Shown here: piece after piece, positions 33,940 to 38,501 of the stretch
Layout: the number at the start of each line of letters is the position of its first letter
How positions within the stretch are numbered: the first letter of the stretch is position 1
Assembly (NCBI RefSeq): GCF_900163795.1
Contig: NZ_FWFD01000021.1
Span: forward strand, 1-38,501
Source: Vagococcus fluvialis bH819
GTDB lineage: Bacteria > Bacillota > Bacilli > Lactobacillales > Vagococcaceae
Length of the DNA stretch: 38,501 nt
Direction: 5' to 3'
Made by a program: the position numbers and the translations under genes
Notes under the pieces: generated by a model
The model's input: the letters and a program-made list of their open reading frames with translations, nothing else
Told to the model about the DNA's origin: nothing
Database searches by the model: none

Positions 33940-34601
33940 TATTCTTCCCTCATTTCACGAACTACATGGATTAAATCGTCTAATTCATCACGGTTTTCTT
34001 CAATCGTGGCTAGAATAGCTGAAAGTTCATCTCTAGAATTATTATTGTACATAACTAGTTTTTCTATGAACCAATCTTCTTTTGCTTTAAAACGATCATC
34101 ATTAACTTTTGTTAAATATTGTTGGTACTTTATCAATAATTCTTTTTTCTCTACTTCTACTAAATATGGAAATAAGGAAATCGAGAAAATGGGTAAATAA
34201 GTCATCTTGCATTTTTTGGCAAAAGCTTCAAAAGGTCTAAACAATTCCGATAACGTGTAGCCTTCTTTTTTTCCAGATGCAAACGAATCTTCTGAAACAC
34301 CCATACTCACTACTAATCCAAATTCCTTGCCTTGTAACATAGTAGCGTTACTTGTATCTTGAAAGACTTCATCCATCCATCTCTTTAAGATATATGGTGC
34401 ACTATACCAATACATCGGAAATTGAAATATTATTCGATCATAGTCTTTTAACCTATCCTGCTCTTTTTTGATTTCTATTATTCTATCTGCTAATACATAG
34501 TTCGTCACATTATCTAAATTTTGAGTGCTCTCCATTAAAAATTGCTGCACTGACGAGTTATTGATATCTGGATGAGCTATGATTACTAATGTTTTAGTCA
34601 C
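33939..34601 (-). CDS. NAD(P)H-dependent oxidoreductase, flavodoxin-like fold
   Basis: A 220-residue FMN protein of the KefF/MdaB/modulator-of-drug-activity class. The phosphate-binding loop HPDINNSS follows the first strand, and the flavin loop is FQFPMYWYSAPYILKRWMD. The fold ends near residue 178; the last 40 residues are an extra helical, acidic tail (SRDELSAILATIEENRDELD). The frame opens with a GTG at 34610 that overlaps the ribosome site GGAG; the GTG at 34601 is 8 nt away, so I start there. It would reduce quinones or other electrophiles. It is coupled by TAATG to the 58-codon gene. Confidence 0.87.
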   Translation of the reverse strand: MTKTLVIIAHPDINNSSVQQFLMESTQNLDNVTNYVLADRIIEIKKEQDRLKDYDRIIFQFPMYWYSAPYILKRWMDEVFQDTSNATMLQGKEFGLVVSMGVSEDSFASGKKEGYTLSELFRPFEAFAKKCKMTYLPIFSISLFPYLVEVEKKELLIKYQQYLTKVNDDRFKAKEDWFIEKLVMYNNNSRDELSAILATIEENRDELDDLIHVVREMREE

Positions 34602-34704
34602 TACTATCACTCCATTCCGTCATATCATACCAATAAATTTTAAATAAATAAAAATTATTGCTTATCTTATTTTCAAATTTAAATAACATTATTCGACCAA
34701 AAAA

Positions 34705-34770
34705 AATCATTTGTCATACTTAATTTTATTTCGTTCAGCGAACAAAACAATTAAAGTATGACAAATGATT
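34705..34770 (-). terminator. Long terminator hairpin of fda
   Basis: AATCATTTGTCATACTT (34705-34721) pairs with its exact complement (34754-34770), and a smaller GTTC-AGC-GAAC hairpin caps the loop. On the minus strand a run of eight T follows. The arms are unusually long for a terminator. Confidence 0.8.
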
Positions 34771-34783
34771 CTATTAACTTTTT

Positions 34784-35674
34784 TTACTGAATAGAAGCAT
34801 CAAAAATTGATTCAATACTTTCTTTTAACGCAAAATCAAATTCCATATCAGTTTCTTGATAAGCAAGTCCCTCTTCTAATGCTCTTGAAAAACTGGCAAT
34901 CATGCCGTGATTTTCACTTAATTTCTTATCTGCTTCTGCTTTTCTATAACCACCAGATGAGGCTACGACACGAACAACATTAGGATGATTTAAGAATTCT
35001 TCATAAAAATCCGGTACATTTGGTAAGCTTAACTCTAATATTACTTTTTCATCTTTAGTCAATTGATTTAAATGACTTAAAAGTTCTTCCTTTAAAAGAA
35101 CTTCGGCTTGTTCTTTTTCTGGACTATGAATATCAACTTCTGGCTCAATAATCGGCAGTAAATTATTGTCTAAAGCTTTCTTCGCTAATTCAAATTGTTG
35201 AGCCACAATTTCTTTAATCCCAATTTTATTAGCACTTAAAATAATTGAGCGCGATTTGGTACCAAATATCTGATGCTCTTTTGCAAGAGTAAATAAACTT
35301 TCCAAATCAGGGATTTCTTTCATAAGTTGGACACCATTCATCACAGGATCTTGACCTTGATCGATCTTTAAGAAAGGAATAATCCCTTTTTTCTCCCATA
35401 AAAATTCACAAGTATTCATTTTATTAATTGTTCTTTTCACCGTATCTTTAAATAAAATAGTCGCAATAATATGTTCAGAATCAAAATCTGAACTTGCCAT
35501 AATTCTGTATCTCATATCGTGAATTAGATCAAACATTTCTTCGTCTGTACGATACGTTTCATCAGGAATACCATACGCTCTCAATGCTCCGGGTGTTCGA
35601 CGAGCACTCTCATCTAGAGCTGCTATAAATCCAGGATTTTCTTGCATAATTTTTAATTTTTTTTCATCTAACAT
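34784..35674 (-). CDS. fda: Fructose-bisphosphate aldolase, class I
   Basis: A 296-residue Schiff-base aldolase that splits fructose 1,6-bisphosphate. The N-terminus GFIAALDESARRTPGALRAYG and the phosphate-binding ASSGGYRKAEADKKL are characteristic of the bacterial Fda branch, and the length matches the staphylococcal enzyme. Most lactic cocci rely on a class II zinc aldolase elsewhere, so this may be a second enzyme. The frame starts with TTG at 35683 right against AAGGGAG; the ATG at 35674 gives normal spacing. It is monocistronic; the 260 bp upstream (35675-35934) hold only A/T-rich sequence with a possible TATAAT near 35715. Confidence 0.93.
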   Translation of the reverse strand: MLDEKKLKIMQENPGFIAALDESARRTPGALRAYGIPDETYRTDEEMFDLIHDMRYRIMASSDFDSEHIIATILFKDTVKRTINKMNTCEFLWEKKGIIPFLKIDQGQDPVMNGVQLMKEIPDLESLFTLAKEHQIFGTKSRSIILSANKIGIKEIVAQQFELAKKALDNNLLPIIEPEVDIHSPEKEQAEVLLKEELLSHLNQLTKDEKVILELSLPNVPDFYEEFLNHPNVVRVVASSGGYRKAEADKKLSENHGMIASFSRALEEGLAYQETDMEFDFALKESIESIFDASIQ

Positions 35675-35934
35675 AATTATCAATACTCCCTTACTCTATT
35701 TCTATGCTCATTATAATACAAAACAGGCTTTTTTTTAAGTGAAAATCAAAACTAATGACAAAGATTTAATTATTTACTTAGTAAGTTAATAGTATACATC
35801 CAACTTTATCAAATAATTTTATTACAACTCACATTATTTAAAACAAGTTATTTTCCTTTTATTTATAAGCATTATGGTTGCTATATTGAGAATATAAAAG
35901 AGAACCATCACTCACTAATTCCTTTTTAATTCTA

Positions 35935-37281
35935 CTATCCAATTAATACATTTTCTTGTGGGTAACTAAAATTATGCCCTTGTGATTTCATTTCTTTTCT
36001 AAGTAAGGAAAAGATGACTGTGTAGAGGCCTACACGACCAATGAACATTAATGACATGATTAAAAACTTACCAAATACAGTTAGATTTGGTGTTAATCCC
36101 ATAGTCAGCCCTACTGTTGCAAAGGCTGAAACCACTTCAAATAATACGTATTCAATTCCTGATTGATAAGGAATTGTTTCTGTCATAGCTAAAATAAGAG
36201 CACTTACAAAACAGATAACACTTGAGAAAAAAACAAACATAAACGATTTTAAAACCGTTTTAAGAGGAATCGTTCGACCGAATCCTTCTGCACTATTTCT
36301 TCCTTTAAGTAAACTAAATAATTGAACACTTAAGACACCAATTGTTGTCGTTTTTACGCCACCGGCTGTTGAGCCAGACGTTCCACCAATAAACATTAGT
36401 ACTATCGTCAACAAAAGACCCGCATAACTCATACTTCCATAGTCCAATGAAGCAAAACCGGCTGTTCTTGGAGTAACACTCAGAAAGAAACTATTCGCAA
36501 ATTGATTGAAACCACTCATTTTACTCTCCACGTCGGTTACAAAAAAGATAATTGTACCAAAAACAACTAAAAAGGAAGAAACACTTAAGGCAATTTTTGT
36601 ATGAAGCGACAATTTATGTTCCTTTTTATAATGGATTAAGTCATACCAAACAATAAAACCAAAACCACCAGCTAAAATAAGGCAAGAAATCACAATTAGA
36701 ACAAACCCATTTGATTTATACCCCATCAAACTGTCTCCAAATAAATCAAAACCAGCATTACAAAAGGCAGATACCGAGTGAAACACACTAAAGAATACCC
36801 CTTTTCTTAATCCATACTCAGGTATAAACTGGGTTCCTAATAAAACGGCACCAATTAATTGAACACTCATTGAAAATTTAACAACAAATATCAATAATTT
36901 AACGACTCCACCATGACTGTCTAAGTTAAGCATATCCTTGATTAAAAGCCTTGATTGAAAAGACAGCCTACGTTTAAACATAACCGCCACCATCAGTGCA
37001 ACCGACATAAATCCTAACCCGCCTAATTCAATTAAAACCATCATAATAGTATGACCTATCGGGTTCAATACTTCTGAGATGTTGATTGGCGTCAATCCTG
37101 TCACACAAACAGCTGATGTGGCGACAAATAAAGCATCAACATACCCTAATGTTTGACCATCTTGATGCGTAAATGGTAACCATAAAAGAACAGATCCTGC
37201 CAATATAATTAGTAAGAACATTAACGTTATAAATTGAACATTACTTATTTTTATTTTTTTAATATTTTTAATTTCTTTCAT
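35935..37281 (-). CDS. ktrB: K+ uptake channel subunit, TrkH/KtrB family (second copy)
   Basis: A 448-residue TrkH/KtrB-type pore. Filter loops: TSAVCVTGL (55-63), SAFCNAGFD, TPRTAGF and SAFATVGL. The gate loop is the standard GGTSGSTAGGVKTTT, unlike the altered one in the copy at 6500. It fits the KtrB/KtrD class, which needs an RCK-domain partner, but none is encoded within 3 kb in either direction. AGGG is 7 nt before the ATG. It is monocistronic; no clear terminator follows. Confidence 0.9.
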   Translation of the reverse strand: MKEIKNIKKIKISNVQFITLMFLLIILAGSVLLWLPFTHQDGQTLGYVDALFVATSAVCVTGLTPINISEVLNPIGHTIMMVLIELGGLGFMSVALMVAVMFKRRLSFQSRLLIKDMLNLDSHGGVVKLLIFVVKFSMSVQLIGAVLLGTQFIPEYGLRKGVFFSVFHSVSAFCNAGFDLFGDSLMGYKSNGFVLIVISCLILAGGFGFIVWYDLIHYKKEHKLSLHTKIALSVSSFLVVFGTIIFFVTDVESKMSGFNQFANSFFLSVTPRTAGFASLDYGSMSYAGLLLTIVLMFIGGTSGSTAGGVKTTTIGVLSVQLFSLLKGRNSAEGFGRTIPLKTVLKSFMFVFFSSVICFVSALILAMTETIPYQSGIEYVLFEVVSAFATVGLTMGLTPNLTVFGKFLIMSLMFIGRVGLYTVIFSLLRKEMKSQGHNFSYPQENVLIG

Positions 37282-37317
37282 CTATCTACCCTCAATTTTT
37301 TTGTGTATATCTGACTT

Positions 37318-37346
37318 ATTTTACCTTGCTTTACAAAAGAGTTCAA
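37318..37346 (-). promoter_or_regulatory. Promoter of the second ktrB-like gene
   Basis: On the minus strand TTGAAC (37341-37346), a 17-bp spacer and TAAAAT (37318-37323), about 37 bp before the ATG. Confidence 0.55.
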
Positions 37347-37375
37347 CCATAGATTTTTTAGATAAAAATATAATA

Positions 37376-37416
37376 AAAAAGACTCACAAACAAAAAATAT
37401 TGTTTGTAAATCTTTT
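37376..37416 (-). terminator. Terminator of the ROK kinase gene
   Basis: ACAAAC (37386-37391) pairs with GTTTGT (37402-37407), extended past a small internal loop by AAAAGA/TCTTTT. It lies 10 bp after the stop on the minus strand. Confidence 0.65.
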
Positions 37417-37425
37417 AATTCGTTA

Positions 37426-38289
37426 CTATGCTTCTAAAGCATTTTCTGCTAATAATAAACAACCTATGATCCCTGCATTATCTTCAAGCAAGCAAGGAAC
37501 AATATAATCCTCTAATTTTGGAGTTGCAACATAACCATTCATCAGTTTTTTAAATTCTTTATAGATCAGTGGGAATAGTTGCTTCTGCTTCATTACTCCA
37601 CCACCAAAAATGATTTTTTCAGGTGAAATAGTTAATGTGTAGTTAACTAAAGCTTGAGCCAAATAATAAGCTTCAATCTCCCAAGCTTTATGATTTTCTG
37701 GTAAATCTTGCGCTGGCATGTTAAAACGTTTTCCAATAGCAGGTCCTGCCGCTAAACCTTCTAAACAATCTTTATGGAAAGGACAGGTTCCTTCATACGT
37801 ATCTTCTTCATGTCTTTTTATGAGTAAATGACCAGCTTCAGGATGTCCATAGCCATGAATCACTTTACCATCTACTACGATTCCTGCACCAATACCTGTT
37901 CCAACTGTAATATACATACAACTAGACTTACCAACTGCGGCACCTTTTTTCATTTCCCCATATGCAGCTGCATTAACATCTGTTGTCCAACCAAAAGGAA
38001 TATTGTAACGCTGTTTCATATTATTTAAAAATGGATAATTTTGCCAACCAATCTTAGGTGTTGATGTAATAAACCCGTATGTTTCTGATAAAGGGTTCAC
38101 ATCGATTGGCCCAAACGAACCAATACCAATCGCATTTGGTTGATGTTTATCAAAAAATTCAAAAACTTCTTTCATCGTCTCTTCTGGTGTAGTTGTTGGA
38201 ATACTTACACGCTCTAATATTGTTAAATTTTCATCACTGATTGCACAAACAAATTTTGTTCCACCAGCTTCAATTGCTCCATATATCAT
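37426..38289 (-). CDS. ROK-family fructokinase
   Basis: A 287-residue sugar kinase of the ROK family, fructokinase (ScrK/GmuE-like) subgroup. The ATP-binding start IYGAIEAGGTKFVCA, the sugar-binding GWTTDVNAAAYGEM and phosphate motif VGTGIGAGIV are present. The zinc site is HPEAGH followed by CPFHKDCLEG. It would phosphorylate fructose to fructose 6-phosphate. The frame opens at 38322, but GGGAG is 8 nt before the ATG at 38289, which starts at the conserved MIYGAIEAGG. It is monocistronic. No sugar transporter lies next to it in the window. Confidence 0.93.
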   Translation of the reverse strand: MIYGAIEAGGTKFVCAISDENLTILERVSIPTTTPEETMKEVFEFFDKHQPNAIGIGSFGPIDVNPLSETYGFITSTPKIGWQNYPFLNNMKQRYNIPFGWTTDVNAAAYGEMKKGAAVGKSSCMYITVGTGIGAGIVVDGKVIHGYGHPEAGHLLIKRHEEDTYEGTCPFHKDCLEGLAAGPAIGKRFNMPAQDLPENHKAWEIEAYYLAQALVNYTLTISPEKIIFGGGVMKQKQLFPLIYKEFKKLMNGYVATPKLEDYIVPCLLEDNAGIIGCLLLAENALEA

Positions 38290-38403
38290 CTCTACCGCTC
38301 CCCATTTGCTTAAAATTTCCATTTCAGTTTATCACAGACACTTCCTTTAGACTATACTAACCTATAATATTGACATAAAGAGCCATAAAAAATGGATAAT
38401 CAG

Positions 38404-38436
38404 CGTGAATAAAAAATTGTTTTGCTCCAAGCAACT
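38404..38436 (+). repeat. Dispersed intergenic repeat, copy 3
   Basis: Reads CGTGAATAAAAAATTGTTTT, then GCTCCAAGCAACT, and agrees with copy 2 (minus strand, 17231-17263) at 29 of 33 positions. It lies in the 212-bp tail of the window (38290-38501), in which I see no gene. Confidence 0.6.
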
Positions 38437-38501
38437 GGAGGAAATGAAAAATAATTCGGGCTTTTTGAATTAATTTTTATTTTTGAAGTTGTCATAGGAG
38501 T

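Noticed and set aside
35675-35934. Possible small gene or RNA in the gap between fda and the second ktrB
   Set aside because: A/T-rich sequence with no coding frame with a ribosome site and no strong hairpin.

Overview
This 38.5 kb window comes from the chromosome of an AT-rich, low-GC Gram-positive coccus of the Lactobacillales. Enterococcaceae is the best guess, and Vagococcus- or Enterococcus-like gene content fits. The pointers are an EbsA-family protein, an orphan ferrochelatase, the MurT/GatD pair, Lit, a T-box-controlled tyrS, KtrB-type K+ transporters and strong AGGAGG ribosome sites. The genus is inference. I see no prophage, insertion sequence, CRISPR array or tRNA gene. The window is mostly ordinary core chromosome, and I found no convincing undescribed multi-gene system.

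Layout. 1-300: promoters and leader of a ribosomal RNA operon that runs leftward out of the window. 320-2030 (minus): perR, then a CBS-domain gene and lspA. 2110-3370: cold-shock gene, ebsA-like gene and an RNase HI-family gene, packed with shared bidirectional terminators. 3378-6021: ferrochelatase (minus), then the T-box leader and tyrS (plus). 6045-7970: small membrane protein and the first KtrB. 7987-13722 (minus): oligopeptide ABC importer oppABCDF with an OsmC-family gene at its tail. 13814-17220 (plus): murT-gatD (lipid II amidation) and ald. 17270-20255 (minus): manA, a serine hydrolase and a CatE-like VOC protein. 20395-24709 (minus): TetR regulator and an asymmetric heterodimeric ABC exporter behind a double palindromic operator. 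24779-26324 (plus): ferredoxin-NADP reductase and pgpA. 26368-29801 (minus): yunD-yutD-nagD-lit operon. 29885-30361: ogt. 30433-33696 (minus): tyrosine phosphatase, a YtrB-like ABC pair and a lipoprotein. 33763-34601: a flavodoxin-fold reductase coupled to a 58-residue small protein. 34784-38289 (minus): class I aldolase, a second KtrB and a ROK fructokinase.

How the genes fit together. Several concern the cell envelope: LspA matures lipoproteins such as OppA and the one at 33118, Lit would rearrange their acyl chains, MurT/GatD amidate lipid II, and PgpA makes phosphatidylglycerol. Others handle potassium (two KtrB without a KtrA-type partner nearby), peroxide or redox stress (PerR, OsmC, FNR), sugar phosphates (ManA, ROK kinase, aldolase) and drug export.

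The points most worth a second look are the two-palindrome operator overlapping the tetR promoter, a 10-G tract inside the FNR gene, a dispersed about 33-bp repeat beside terminators, a HEPN-like RNAIVH motif fused to CBS domains, an ABC ATPase with no recognisable signature motif, and the coupled 58-codon gene. Several start codons were moved inward because the ribosome site lies inside the longest ORF.
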